The notes: generated by a model from the letters alone, not told the origin. Counted from the first letter of the stretch, positions 26,701 to 35,342 are shown. The stretch is DNA of 60,533 nucleotides from Akkermansia muciniphila (GCA_945890645.1 CAMDCV010000026.1:1-60533); one strand, 5' to 3'. Program-made: numbers and translations.

Positions 26701-27566
26701 TCACCCAAGCGAACACGTTCACCAATGGCTTGGCCGATAAAATTGCCGCTCACTTGATGGTAGAAGGAGCTTTCAATGTAAACTCGACCTCTGAAGAAGC
26801 ATGGAAAGTCTTTTTCTCAAGCCTCAAAGGCAAACCGGTGGCTTACCTCGATAAAACTGATGCCATGAAAGGCACTGATCCATCCATCGCATCGGATCAC
26901 ACCGGCACACCAGTATCTCAGGGAACACTCTCTAACGGCAAACTCTATAAGGGCAGTCCCAAAGATCCTTCAAAACCAGATCAGTGGCAGAACTGGCGCG
27001 AATTGAGCGACGATGAAATCGACGCTCTCGCCAAAGCAATGGTGAAGCAAGTAAAACTACGCGGTCCATTCCTCTCGCTGTCGGAATTCGTCAACCGCCG
27101 TCTCGATTCTTCCAATCCAGAGCTAGCCGTGAAAGGTGCTCTTCAAGCGGCACTCGACGATACTTCCGTCCCCATCAACGAAGGTTTCCGCGGCAATAAC
27201 CGCAAGTTTTCCGCAGCTGAGTCGGCCAGCATCGGTGCGGCCTTCCCACTAGCGGCGACTGGTCCCATCGCTTACGGCAGTCCCGCTTATGTCGATCAAG
27301 CAGACATCCTTCGCAACTTTGCTGAGCAATTGACTCCACGCGGTGATACCTTTGTCTTGCGCACCTACGGTGAATCACTCGATGCGAATGGCAAAGTTGC
27401 TGCACGCGCTTGGTGTGAAGCTGTGGTGCAGCGCGTGCCCGACTACATCGACTTAAAAGATGAGCCCCATGTGAAACAATCGGCTCTCGTATCGGAGGCA
27501 AATAAAGTTTTCGGTCGCAAATTGGAAATCGTCAGTTTCCGCTGGCTGAATCCATCGGAAGTGTGA
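23775..27566 (+). CDS. Verru_Chthon cassette protein A-like exported giant, copy 1 (1263 aa)
   Basis: The N-terminus has a short basic leader MNHPRKTHLQGKG followed by FTLIITISLLVLLTLIAIGL, a type IV prepilin-like cleavage site (G|FTLI) and hydrophobic helix. The usual Glu5 of pilins is replaced by Ile. The helix continues into GGSQDQARAIAQSNARLALM and IAIGELQKQLGPDQRVSANG, as in pseudopilin-type cassette A proteins of Verrucomicrobia and Chthoniobacter. The very long remainder is beta-rich with many Asn, Gly and Pro. It ends with a conserved segment: RTYGESLDANGKVAARAWCE, AVVQRVPDYI, then SFRWLNPSEV. Function unknown; export through a type II/IV-pilus-like machine is an inference from the N-terminus. 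A paralogue lies at 28.5 kb and the small partner gene starts 21 bases downstream. Confidence 0.85.
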   Translation: MNHPRKTHLQGKGFTLIITISLLVLLTLIAIGLLSLSAVTIRGGSQDQARAIAQSNARLALMIAIGELQKQLGPDQRVSANGSILATTAVKHPHWMGSWDSWRAGTAVPPTTTAKPDPASDQRTIPGSTAVGMAPTYVANRSDHFRSWLVSLHPAEANALSSAKDLTPDSLVELVGKGSLGATANTADFVNARLINVKNSLSSSITGRYGWWVGDESQKARILQDSYANDKNITLAQKISRSQAPDSMGNKRIKGLENITTQAEQQLGSLPSLVTLDVVPSITGRPSQNFHTVTAFSSQVLSDVREGGLKRDLSVLLERPISESEAGNEFMLYKFTNGKDSWLASKPNQEAVPISDLAAYYQMYDGVSNATRSNYKRGVQYASNLLPNGMQLVAPGYGTVADTNAYFREYTALYRQPVPIKIQFLLSLFSVPIQPAVAPTNANPTPDTHELLIGITPSITMWNPTNLPLMMRFDNNPDLFAQHLRVGALPFRIRFNKNNGQYISNPENLSALRGSVDGNKPELFGLYLSGKRQVRFEPGEVKVFSLPYSGDASGVKSQLGLKGNWTQAGNMKNFFFKTDRYFEGHEVSPGWEPQSFILFNNSANGAAPHVVNSRLRFKGSDSISFNVLADNPQMGTADLTVGGAMSFIMIQTSHQDYRTAAWSRRHFIFNSRHGAAASGGAHNAFNQTLFTKGFPNQNTTIVSAPRSGSSIIARAPTSEGWPFLQFSLQASVETSESSNGGLAGGRKFASRPFIHSSPLQAPFLDDFSGKSLYNIGWNWATDEINDVFEAPVQVSPNNQGYFGGGYTPESGTTHIVQTDIPVVPPIAIAALSHARLGGYTLANDEAVGGKYNQNITAVGQGGLFPNTLQAIGNSYAHPQIPANEAYITWGRTFDTAAGARNITVADHSYLANKALWDDYFLSSISPEPSSVEIFKGSGRSALDVAYDFFFYEKPLANRRMLPYKTKLDETKLNQMFTQANTFTNGLADKIAAHLMVEGAFNVNSTSEEAWKVFFSSLKGKPVAYLDKTDAMKGTDPSIASDHTGTPVSQGTLSNGKLYKGSPKDPSKPDQWQNWRELSDDEIDALAKAMVKQVKLRGPFLSLSEFVNRRLDSSNPELAVKGALQAALDDTSVPINEGFRGNNRKFSAAESASIGAAFPLAATGPIAYGSPAYVDQADILRNFAEQLTPRGDTFVLRTYGESLDANGKVAARAWCEAVVQRVPDYIDLKDEPHVKQSALVSEANKVFGRKLEIVSFRWLNPSEV

Positions 27567-27587
27567 TACCTCACGCCCCACATTGTT

Positions 27588-28280
27588 ATGTCCCGCACCC
27601 TCTTATCTCGCCTCGCACAAGTGTCATTGCTTGCGTTCTCTCTCCATACGGGAACCGCGCAGGAAGCAGACACGGTTGCTGTGCAGTTCCTCACTTTTCC
27701 GAAAACGATGGAGCCGGTGAAAGTGGAATTGCTGGTGGGTGAAGGAGCTACGACTGAATTACAGGTGCCGAGTAATGAACTGTCGCCCACCATCCGTGTG
27801 CCGCGCATGACCTCGTGGGTTTTCGGAAAAACAGAAACGGGTGAGGATCAAAAACCTACCTTCAAAATTTACGGTCAAGCCAAAGCTCTCGCCGATGGCA
27901 AGCAATTGATCCTGTTGATTCGCAAAGGGAAGGAAATTTCCGAGGGCGTCGACGTTCGCCCGATTGCCAACGACATTGCCACTTTTGGTGGTGGTAAATT
28001 TCTTTTCATGAATGCCGCCCTCGTCGATGTGGCGGGCGAGACGGGTGGCCAAACTTTTGCTCTGAAACCCGGCGCGATGACGATCGTAAAACCCAAGCCC
28101 GACGCCAATGGTCGACTGTTTCAAGCCATGTTTTACTTTCGTCGAGATAACGAGCCACGGCCGTTTTTCAGCTCAAAGTGGCCCATCAGTGAAAACACGC
28201 GTGGGCTGATTTTTTTCTATCACGATCCTGATACCAAGCAACTGCGCATGCACACCATTCGCCACTTTTTGAGTGAATAA
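27588..28280 (+). CDS. Small exported partner of cassette copy 1 (230 aa), unknown
   Basis: Signal peptide (MSRTLLSRLAQVSLLAFSLH, then TGTAQE with a likely AQ|E-type cleavage). The mature part is beta-rich: VAVQFLTFPKTMEPVKVELL, ELQVPSNELSPTIRVP, GRLFQAMFYFRRDNEPRPFF, LIFFYHDPDTKQLRMHTIRH. It has distant but colinear similarity to the 237-residue protein at 32306. The two share early strands ending in IxVP/ITLP, a central LVDxxG segment, and a W-containing end followed by a basic xxxRxF motif. No named family recognised. It starts 21 bases after the giant gene, so a two-gene operon and a shared export or assembly role are likely. Confidence 0.7.
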   Translation: MSRTLLSRLAQVSLLAFSLHTGTAQEADTVAVQFLTFPKTMEPVKVELLVGEGATTELQVPSNELSPTIRVPRMTSWVFGKTETGEDQKPTFKIYGQAKALADGKQLILLIRKGKEISEGVDVRPIANDIATFGGGKFLFMNAALVDVAGETGGQTFALKPGAMTIVKPKPDANGRLFQAMFYFRRDNEPRPFFSSKWPISENTRGLIFFYHDPDTKQLRMHTIRHFLSE

Positions 28281-28306
28281 CCATTTTCTATGGCCTGTGA
28301 TTCCAC

Positions 28307-28337
28307 GAATCAAGGGCGACAAATCTTGATTCCCTTT
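28307..28337 (+). terminator. Probable terminator after cassette copy 1
   Basis: Stem GAATCAAG (28307-28314) / CTTGATTC (28325-28332), 10-base loop, followed by CCTTT. The T run is short, so efficiency is doubtful. Confidence 0.5.
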
Positions 28338-28469
28338 AGACTTCAGGAAGTATTCCGTCACAACGGACCCATGATGCACGGAAAACGAGGTGTGATTGAT
28401 CAGAGGTATAGAGAAAACAGAAAAATAGAGTTTTCCTCAAAATTTCATTGCACCAAACAAGTAATTCGC

Positions 28470-28501
28470 TACAATTGTGTCACCACTTAGTGATTACAAC
28501 G
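28470..28501 (+). promoter_or_regulatory. Shared upstream element, copy 2
   Basis: TACAATTGT (28470-28478), then TCACCAC and TGATTACAACG, matching the element at 23711. It ends 38 bases upstream of the ATG at 28517, exactly as in copy 1 relative to its first ATG (23758). Confidence 0.55.
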
Positions 28502-28516
28502 CACATCCTTTCTGCG

Positions 28517-31500
28517 ATGAAACTCCAAAAATCTCAAATCCCCCCCCAAAATGGGTTTACGCTCATTATCACCATTAGCTTGCTGGTGCTACTCACAATG
28601 ATCGGTATCGGTCTACTCAGTCTTTCTGCTGTGACATTGCGCAACGGTACAAGCAATCAAGCACGATCCCTAGCTCAATCCAACGCCCGCCTCGCCCTGA
28701 TGCTCGCCATCGCGGAGTTGCAAAAAACCACCGGCGCCGACACGCGAATTACTGCATCCGCAGATCTTCTTGCAGCGAACGCGCCGCGTTTGACCGGCGT
28801 GTGGCGCAGTTGGGAAGGCACAGACCACCAAGCGAACGGACGTCCCATCGCGCCGAACTACGGTCTCAAGAAGCAACCAGAATCAGGCGGTGGCCGCTTC
28901 GTCGATTGGCTCGTCTCCAGCGCAGCCAGCATCACCGCTCCCACCATCAACGATGCCACCAGCTTGGTGAAAACAACGGCCCAAAATGACACAGTTCCCC
29001 TGCTCGCCGCAGGCTCTCTGCAGAAAACGGATACCCGCCAAATCCACATCGTGCCCAGCAAATTGAGTGACACCGGCCGCTTCGCGTGGTGGGTCGCGGG
29101 CGAAAACCAAAAAGCCGCTCTCGCACAGCCCTACAAACCACGCACCAACACCACCGCAGGACTGGCGGAAATGGGCCAGACACACACCATCACCAACCCC
29201 GAAGTATTCGGCATGTCCGCATTGTTGACCGATCCTGAACAGTTCGATCCAGACACCGCTGCCATGAAGACTGCCCGCAAAGCGATCTCACGCGAGACCA
29301 TGGCCATCGCCACCGAGAACAACACCGAGGAACCAGAGAAAAAATTCCATGACCTCACCCCATTCGCTTCTGGCTTGCTAACGAACAGCGCCACTGGCGG
29401 CTGGCGTAAGGATATGTCTATAATCACTGAGCAGTGGGATAGTATTTATGCTAGTTATCCGGGCGGACGGCTACCTCTATTTAGGATCATCCCAGTAGCG
29501 GGAGGCACTACACTTGTGCCGAAGCCAGTCAAGCCTGCCGCCTCAGCACTCGTTACGAACTCTGCAGCTCTGACGGCAGCCACGCCCGCCCAATCTAATC
29601 TTTATCCGTGGAGTAATTATTCATTGATTTTGGGATATACACAACCGGGCACTTACCATGCGGCCTCCGCTTCCTGGGCATCGCTCCAGAGCTTTGCCAC
29701 TTCATACAAGAACTTTTCCTCTAATTCCGGGGTCGTGAAGAGCCCGTTTGTCTGGGATAAGATTGCCAAGGCGAGCACAACTTCGATTACTAGCGCTGAA
29801 ATTTACAACCATAAGCACAGACAATTACTCCATCCACAGATCGCACGGTTTCAGGTGCTTGTCTATGCTAGGGCAGAAGAAAGAATTCCAGCTCAGAACC
29901 CTAAAAGATATAATTTGAGATTGATGTATGTGCCATTTTTCACTCTTTGGAATCCCTATAATCTCACCTTGGAGCACACAATCAGCGGCACACTCAATGC
30001 AGGCCAAAACAGCGGGAAGCACACCAACTTTTTGGGATTAGGGTGGCGACGTTCCCTGCCAGGGGTAATGGCAATCGTCAATAAGACCACCTTTCCGAAC
30101 CCTGATTCTGTCCCCAACAATCAATTCAAATTGTTAACGAATGGCAACTTTCAGACTCTGGATTGGCCCAATAATTTCGCGAATCCATACGACAATGAAT
30201 TGCCGAGTAACGTCAACAAATATGGGACAAAATCCGTATGGAGAGATCTGCGCACTTGGGCCTGCTGGCTACCAGAGGGAACTCTTACCTTCAAACCAGG
30301 GGAAGCAAAAATATTCTCACCAGAGTGGATCGATAACGGTTACGGCTTCGGGGGGGGGGCCTTCAGAATGAAGGAGGGTTACAACCCAACCACTATTGTG
30401 GGAAGAGATTTTGATGCCCCGGGCTTGTCGAACCTCTTGGCTACCCAAAGCTATTGGTTCCTTTACAGGAACGACAGGGTTACCCAGCCTTATCGGGATC
30501 GAACTCCTGGAAACGGCTTCTCCCTGTCTTTCGGGGATGGAAGTTCCCACTTCGGCGGAACTGCGATATTGCCCTCTGGACTGGGAGACGAATTTCACAA
30601 TATCACTTCATTGACAGTAGAAAATGTTAGCAATGCTTATTGGCCAACGGATGAGGTTGATGAAGTAGGCTACTCAGTGGGAGAGCTAGCCTCTGGGCCG
30701 TGGATTCCAATTTTTTCGACCAGTTTCGGTCCTCGCATGACGATTGGCACCGGGTCGGGCACAAAGCAGAACCGACCAACCAAGGGTGCGGTTCAAAACA
30801 ACGCCCTCGCCGCAATGATACTAAACGATCCAGCAAGCGGAGCCGCCAAAGATCACCCTGCGAATAATACCTTTGATTTCGCATACCATTCTCTCAGCAT
30901 TGGTTCCAATATCACCCCTAATCTGAGTACCTCACAAGGTTTCATCGCCACGGGCTACCAGAGTGGCGATGGACTCTCACGACTTGTCATGGTGGACGTC
31001 CCACTGCGCCCCATGGCTTCAATGCTGGAGCTCCAAGGTTGGAATCCTCGCGGACAAAACCCCTACCCTCCGTTCCAGATGAATCTCATCGGCAATAGCG
31101 ATGCCACTCCCCTCATCCCGAAAAATCAGATCGTGCCCCCCACGATGGCGCCCTCGACTGTAGAGACCAACTTACAGCACGACGATGCCTACTGCGCCAA
31201 TCACCTACTATTGGATGACTGGTTCCTTTCTTCCATCGCACCAGATCCAGGAAACTTTGGGAACAGCAGCCCCAAAGACATCAGCACCGTCTATCGGGAA
31301 TTTGTGAAGGGAGAGAGAAAGCTCGTCAACCGCGCCTACCGCCCGATTTCCCTCGACAGCAAAATCACCGACTCTGAGGCCACCAAGCGCATCGCATCAT
31401 TCATCACCAGCAACGATGGCTGGCTAAAAATAGCTTCACGCTTCGAAGTGGATGGCATGTTCAATGTCAATTCGACCTCGGTCGATGCTTGGAAAGCATT

Positions 31501-32263
31501 GTTCGGTCATGCGAAAGCTCTCGAACAAATCGCCATGCAGGGCGCGAACGGAATCGTGAGCACGAACGTCTCGAATAAGAACGCCGTTACACGCGGTCCA
31601 ATCGCATCTGACATCGAAGCCGGGACTGGTGCTGGTTTCAGCGGACAATTCGGCAACGCCTCGGAATTCACGGGTTTCCGCAATCTTTCGGACAAACAGA
31701 TTGAAAATCTTGCACAAAAGGTGGTGGAGCAAGTGCGCCTGCGCGGTCCCTTCCTTTCCCTCTCTGAGTTTATGAACCGTCAACTCAGCAACGACACAAC
31801 CCTCGCTTTGGCAGGTGCTGTGCAAACCGCCCTCAATCTTCTCGCGGAAGATCCCATGGCTAAACTTCGCAATCCCGCCAATTCCCTTTCGGACAACACC
31901 ATGGATCCCAATGATCCGAAACTCAATGGCGTGGGCTATGAATTTGCGCAAGCCGCAACGGGATCTAGTGCCTTCGGTGCTCCAGCTTGGATCCGGCAGG
32001 CTGATATTCTCAGACCCATCGCGCCTATTCTCAGCGTGAGAGATGATACGTTCACCATTCGTGCTTATGGAGATGCAAAAGATAGCAATGGCAAAGTCAT
32101 CGCTAAAGCGTGGTGCGAAGCAGTAGTGAAAAGAACACGTGATTTTGCGCATCCCTCCGATGCTCCCGACGCGACTGATCCTCCCACCAATGTCCTCAGC
32201 ACGACCTTTGGCAGAAACTATAAAATCATATCTTTCCGCTGGCTGAATGCCAATGAGGTGTGA
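28517..32263 (+). CDS. Verru_Chthon cassette protein A-like exported giant, copy 2 (1248 aa)
   Basis: ATG at 28517 gives the leader MKLQKSQIPPQNG followed by FTLIITISLLVLLTMIGIGL, the same prepilin-like site and helix as copy 1; an upstream frame from 28448 is not needed. Colinear with copy 1: TSNQARSLAQSNARLALMLA, GRFAWWVAGENQKAAL, the cassette end AYGDAKDSNGKVIAKAWCEA and SFRWLNANEV. Two homopolymer tracts lie in the coding sequence: C8 at codons 8-11 just before the cleavage site, and G10 at 30350-30359 (Gly-Gly-Gly-Ala, codons 612-615). The centre, about 29.4-30.75 kb, uses AGA/AGG, TTG and other AT-rich codons much more than the flanks. Function unknown. The partner gene follows at 32306. 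Confidence 0.85.
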   Translation: MKLQKSQIPPQNGFTLIITISLLVLLTMIGIGLLSLSAVTLRNGTSNQARSLAQSNARLALMLAIAELQKTTGADTRITASADLLAANAPRLTGVWRSWEGTDHQANGRPIAPNYGLKKQPESGGGRFVDWLVSSAASITAPTINDATSLVKTTAQNDTVPLLAAGSLQKTDTRQIHIVPSKLSDTGRFAWWVAGENQKAALAQPYKPRTNTTAGLAEMGQTHTITNPEVFGMSALLTDPEQFDPDTAAMKTARKAISRETMAIATENNTEEPEKKFHDLTPFASGLLTNSATGGWRKDMSIITEQWDSIYASYPGGRLPLFRIIPVAGGTTLVPKPVKPAASALVTNSAALTAATPAQSNLYPWSNYSLILGYTQPGTYHAASASWASLQSFATSYKNFSSNSGVVKSPFVWDKIAKASTTSITSAEIYNHKHRQLLHPQIARFQVLVYARAEERIPAQNPKRYNLRLMYVPFFTLWNPYNLTLEHTISGTLNAGQNSGKHTNFLGLGWRRSLPGVMAIVNKTTFPNPDSVPNNQFKLLTNGNFQTLDWPNNFANPYDNELPSNVNKYGTKSVWRDLRTWACWLPEGTLTFKPGEAKIFSPEWIDNGYGFGGGAFRMKEGYNPTTIVGRDFDAPGLSNLLATQSYWFLYRNDRVTQPYRDRTPGNGFSLSFGDGSSHFGGTAILPSGLGDEFHNITSLTVENVSNAYWPTDEVDEVGYSVGELASGPWIPIFSTSFGPRMTIGTGSGTKQNRPTKGAVQNNALAAMILNDPASGAAKDHPANNTFDFAYHSLSIGSNITPNLSTSQGFIATGYQSGDGLSRLVMVDVPLRPMASMLELQGWNPRGQNPYPPFQMNLIGNSDATPLIPKNQIVPPTMAPSTVETNLQHDDAYCANHLLLDDWFLSSIAPDPGNFGNSSPKDISTVYREFVKGERKLVNRAYRPISLDSKITDSEATKRIASFITSNDGWLKIASRFEVDGMFNVNSTSVDAWKALFGHAKALEQIAMQGANGIVSTNVSNKNAVTRGPIASDIEAGTGAGFSGQFGNASEFTGFRNLSDKQIENLAQKVVEQVRLRGPFLSLSEFMNRQLSNDTTLALAGAVQTALNLLAEDPMAKLRNPANSLSDNTMDPNDPKLNGVGYEFAQAATGSSAFGAPAWIRQADILRPIAPILSVRDDTFTIRAYGDAKDSNGKVIAKAWCEAVVKRTRDFAHPSDAPDATDPPTNVLSTTFGRNYKIISFRWLNANEV

Positions 32264-32305
32264 AGAATCCTATTTTCTGATATAGTATCGCTCGTAACGA
32301 TTCAT

Positions 32306-33019
32306 ATGACCACCTACCCTTCGATCATCGTAACCATCTTCTGTGTATTGATGGGCATTTTGCAGGCAAAGCCTCGAACCTGCAGAATCGTTTTTCCCGA
32401 GCGGCCGCAAAACTCTCCGAAAGTCGCCTTCTTATTCGACGGCAAAAAAAGCACGAGCATCACATTGCCCAGCATGAATTTATCCGAAGTGATCACACTG
32501 CCCGGCGGCCTGCTGACTCTTGCACTGACAGACCAAGAAATTAGCGATCCAAAATTGCTGCCGCCTACTGCACCGCGCATCTCGATCCCGGAGAATGTCA
32601 TGGATTTTTATATTATCATGATGCCTGATCCCAAGAATCCGCCATTCCCCATCAAGATGAATCTTGTGGATGCGGGAGACAATAAACTCAAAGCGAGTGA
32701 AACATTATGGTTCAATTTCACAGAACATAAGATCATCGCGAAACTGGGCACTTCAGATCTATCCGTGGAGCCAAAAAATCGTGCGATTTCCCAAGCCCCC
32801 GCCCCTGCTAGCGGCTACTACATTGCTCGCTTCGCCTATCAAACAAATGGCACAGGCGCATTGTCTTCTATCACAGAGCAAAGCTGGTGGCATGACGCGA
32901 GCAGCAAACATGTTGGCTTCATGGTGAACACGGGAGGAAAATTGCCGAAAATCTATTACTATCGAGATTTTCGCATGCAGGAGGAAGCAGTAGATGGTTC
33001 GGAAGTGGTCCCGAATTAA
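32306..33019 (+). CDS. Small exported partner of cassette copy 2 (237 aa), unknown
   Basis: N-terminal signal peptide (MTTYPSIIVTIFCVLMGILQ, then AKP). The beta-rich mature part is colinear with the partner of copy 1: KVAFLFDGKKSTSITLPSMN, ITLPGGLLTLALTDQEISDP, MNLVDAGDNKLKASETLWF, GYYIARFAYQTNGTGALSSI, GGKLPKIYYYRDFRMQEE. Sequence identity with its paralogue is low, so the pair diverged long ago. No named family recognised. It lies 42 bases after the giant gene and is convergent with a DUF1080 gene. Confidence 0.7.
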   Translation: MTTYPSIIVTIFCVLMGILQAKPRTCRIVFPERPQNSPKVAFLFDGKKSTSITLPSMNLSEVITLPGGLLTLALTDQEISDPKLLPPTAPRISIPENVMDFYIIMMPDPKNPPFPIKMNLVDAGDNKLKASETLWFNFTEHKIIAKLGTSDLSVEPKNRAISQAPAPASGYYIARFAYQTNGTGALSSITEQSWWHDASSKHVGFMVNTGGKLPKIYYYRDFRMQEEAVDGSEVVPN

Positions 33020-33053
33020 AAATTCTACTGGTTCATTGATTTCACAGATCAAG

Positions 33054-33641
33054 TCATTTTTCATCAAGCGGAGTGAGACGCAGATTGCGAAAATGGATTT
33101 CCATCTCGACTCCCGGATGCAGTTGCAGACCGATCGGTCCATCAACGGGTTCTGCATCGGTGGTATACTCAAGCACTTGTTTTCCCTTGAGAGTGACAGT
33201 GTATTTTTTCCCCTTCACCTCGATCTTAATCGGATTCCATTCACCTTCTTTGAGCAAAAGATCCACGCCTACCGCAGCGACAGGATAGCCTTTTTTCTTA
33301 CCAATGTAGGGGGAGCAGGTCATATCGCGCTTTAACGAGCCGGAAATGCCTAACTGAATTTGCTCACTCTCATTGCGCAAGAAAAATCCAGAGTCGATCT
33401 TACCATTGTAATAGAATTCACCTTCTAACACAAAATCGCCGTAGTCTTTTGTCGTCCATAAGATGGAACCCGTTTTTTTTGCATCGCTTTTGCCGATTAA
33501 AACACCGTCCTTTGCCGTCCAATACTCCGGTGCCGCGGTAGCCTTCCAGCCATCCAGTGTTTTTCCGTCAAACAAAGCCACGGGTTCTGCTGCATTCAAG
33601 CAACTGACCATTACAACTGAATAAAGCAAGGATTTTACCAT
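33054..33641 (-). CDS. DUF1080 exported protein, second copy
   Basis: ATG at 33641 gives a signal peptide (MVKSLLYSVVMVSCLNAAEP) and a 195-residue protein; upstream frame to 33734 is not needed. Family signature PVALFDGKTLDGWKATAAPE, then YGDFVLEGEFYYNGKIDSGF, FLRNESEQIQLGISGSLKRD and the end IGLQLHPGVEMEIHFRNLRL. It shares the fold with the 20.6-kb protein but is clearly divergent. Probable extracytoplasmic carbohydrate-active or binding protein; 3-keto-glycoside hydrolysis is known for some members of the family. The upstream gene, on the same strand, is cimA. Confidence 0.88.
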   Translation of the reverse strand: MVKSLLYSVVMVSCLNAAEPVALFDGKTLDGWKATAAPEYWTAKDGVLIGKSDAKKTGSILWTTKDYGDFVLEGEFYYNGKIDSGFFLRNESEQIQLGISGSLKRDMTCSPYIGKKKGYPVAAVGVDLLLKEGEWNPIKIEVKGKKYTVTLKGKQVLEYTTDAEPVDGPIGLQLHPGVEMEIHFRNLRLTPLDEK

Positions 33642-33761
33642 CACTTCAATACGACAGGAAATCCGCAGTATTTTCAAGAACATGATGAAAAGCGATGAGT
33701 CTGCACAGAACCATTGATGCAAATCGCGATGCAATGCGATGGTATCTCAGGTTGAAACCGA

Positions 33762-35342
33762 TTACTTCTTGAGACGACGCTGTAAGAACAAATCGAGTCC
33801 ATCCACCAGCGCAATCCAACTCGCCTCGATGATATTTTCCGAAACACCGACCGTGCCCCAGTTGGTCTCGCCATCGGTACTGACAATCAGCACGCGAGTT
33901 TTCGAGGCCGTAGCATCGTGTCCATCGAGAATGCGCACTTTGTAATCCACTAATGAAACTTCCGACAGCTCTGGATAAAATGGCAACAAGGCCTTGCGCA
34001 GTGCGACATCAAGAGCGTTCACCACACCATGACCTTCGGCCACCGTGTATTCGGGCGTGTCGTTGACAAACAATTTCACCGTCGCCTCGCACACCGGTGT
34101 GTGCCCATCGCGGTACTGACGGAAGCTGGTGTGAAATTCTTTGAGCTCGAATTTTTTCACGTATTCGCCTGTTTCCTTGCGGATCAGCAACTCTAACGAG
34201 CCACCCGCTGCTTCATAGGAATAGCCGATATTTTCCTGCTCCTTGACGGTTTGCAGCAAGTTCTTCGCCGCAGCGGAACCTTTTTCCAGATTCAGCCCCA
34301 TTTGCTCGGCTTTGATCAAAATATTGCTCTGCCCCGCGAGTTCGGACACAAGAATGTATTGCACATTCCCCACTTCCTCCGGACGAATGTGTTCGTAACT
34401 GCGTGCCAGTTTCTGCACCGCATTCACGTGCATGCCGCCCTTGTGCGCGAAGGCCGTACGACCCACAAACGCCGCGCGGGCGAAGTGTGGGTTGTTCGAC
34501 ACATCATCGACGAAAAACGAGAGGTCTTTCATCTTATCCAAATGGGGCGTCACCGATAAGCCCATTTTCAATTGCAGAATCGGGATTAAAGAAGTGAGGT
34601 TGCAATTACCAGTGCGTTCACCGTAGCCATTGATCGTGCCCTGCACCTGCACCGCACCTGCTTGCACGGCGGCCACGGCATTCGCCACACCTAGCTCGCA
34701 ATCGTTGTGCGTGTGGATGCCGATCGGCACTTGTGGGATCGCCGCTTGCACGGCTTGGCAGATGGCGCTCACTTCCTGCGGGAGAGTGCCGCCATTGGTG
34801 TCGCACAGCACCAAAATATCAGCACCGCCTTCCGCCGCCGCGCGCAGGGTGTCCAGCGCGTGCTCGGCATTTTCTTTGTAGCCATCGAAAAAGTGCTCGG
34901 CATCATACACCACCTCGCGGCCATGTTTTTTCAAATACGCCACCGTATCGCGAATCATCGCTTGGTTTTCCTCCAAGGTCGTGCGCAGCACCTCAGTCAC
35001 GTGGAGGTCCCAGCTTTTTCCGAAAATCGTCACCACCGGCGTCTCGGCATCGAGCAATAATGCCACCTGAGCATCTTCCTCCACCGGAGTGTCCGCCCGA
35101 CGCGTCGAACCAAAGGCCGCCAGTTTCGCATGCGTCAGCTTGAGCTTTTTCGCCTCGCGGAAAAACTCCACATCCTTCGGGTTCGAACCCGGCCAACCTC
35201 CTTCAATGTAGTCGATACCAAACTGATCCAGCCGCTCCGCAATTCGAAGTTTGTCTAAGCCAGAAAGTTGAAAGCCTTCCCCTTGCGTTCCATCGCGCAG
35301 GGTAGTGTCATAAAGATACACAGGTTTCACAGGAGTTGCCAT
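33762..35342 (-). CDS. cimA: (R)-citramalate synthase
   Basis: A 526-residue homologue of the LeuA/CimA family. It condenses acetyl-CoA with pyruvate to citramalate, the first step of the threonine-independent route to isoleucine. The HMGL-like TIM barrel opens with VYLYDTTLRDGTQGEGFQLS and has IDYIEGGWPGSNPKDVEFFR, the metal ligands in IGIHTHNDCELGVANAVAAV, and NGYGERTGNCNLTSLIPI. The C-terminal LeuA-type regulatory domain (about 400-520) ends in VSTDGETNWGTVGVSENIIE. The GxWPGSNPKD and ERTGN segments favour CimA over isopropylmalate synthase or homocitrate synthase. Feedback by isoleucine is typical of the family. Confidence 0.93.
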   Translation of the reverse strand: MATPVKPVYLYDTTLRDGTQGEGFQLSGLDKLRIAERLDQFGIDYIEGGWPGSNPKDVEFFREAKKLKLTHAKLAAFGSTRRADTPVEEDAQVALLLDAETPVVTIFGKSWDLHVTEVLRTTLEENQAMIRDTVAYLKKHGREVVYDAEHFFDGYKENAEHALDTLRAAAEGGADILVLCDTNGGTLPQEVSAICQAVQAAIPQVPIGIHTHNDCELGVANAVAAVQAGAVQVQGTINGYGERTGNCNLTSLIPILQLKMGLSVTPHLDKMKDLSFFVDDVSNNPHFARAAFVGRTAFAHKGGMHVNAVQKLARSYEHIRPEEVGNVQYILVSELAGQSNILIKAEQMGLNLEKGSAAAKNLLQTVKEQENIGYSYEAAGGSLELLIRKETGEYVKKFELKEFHTSFRQYRDGHTPVCEATVKLFVNDTPEYTVAEGHGVVNALDVALRKALLPFYPELSEVSLVDYKVRILDGHDATASKTRVLIVSTDGETNWGTVGVSENIIEASWIALVDGLDLFLQRRLKK

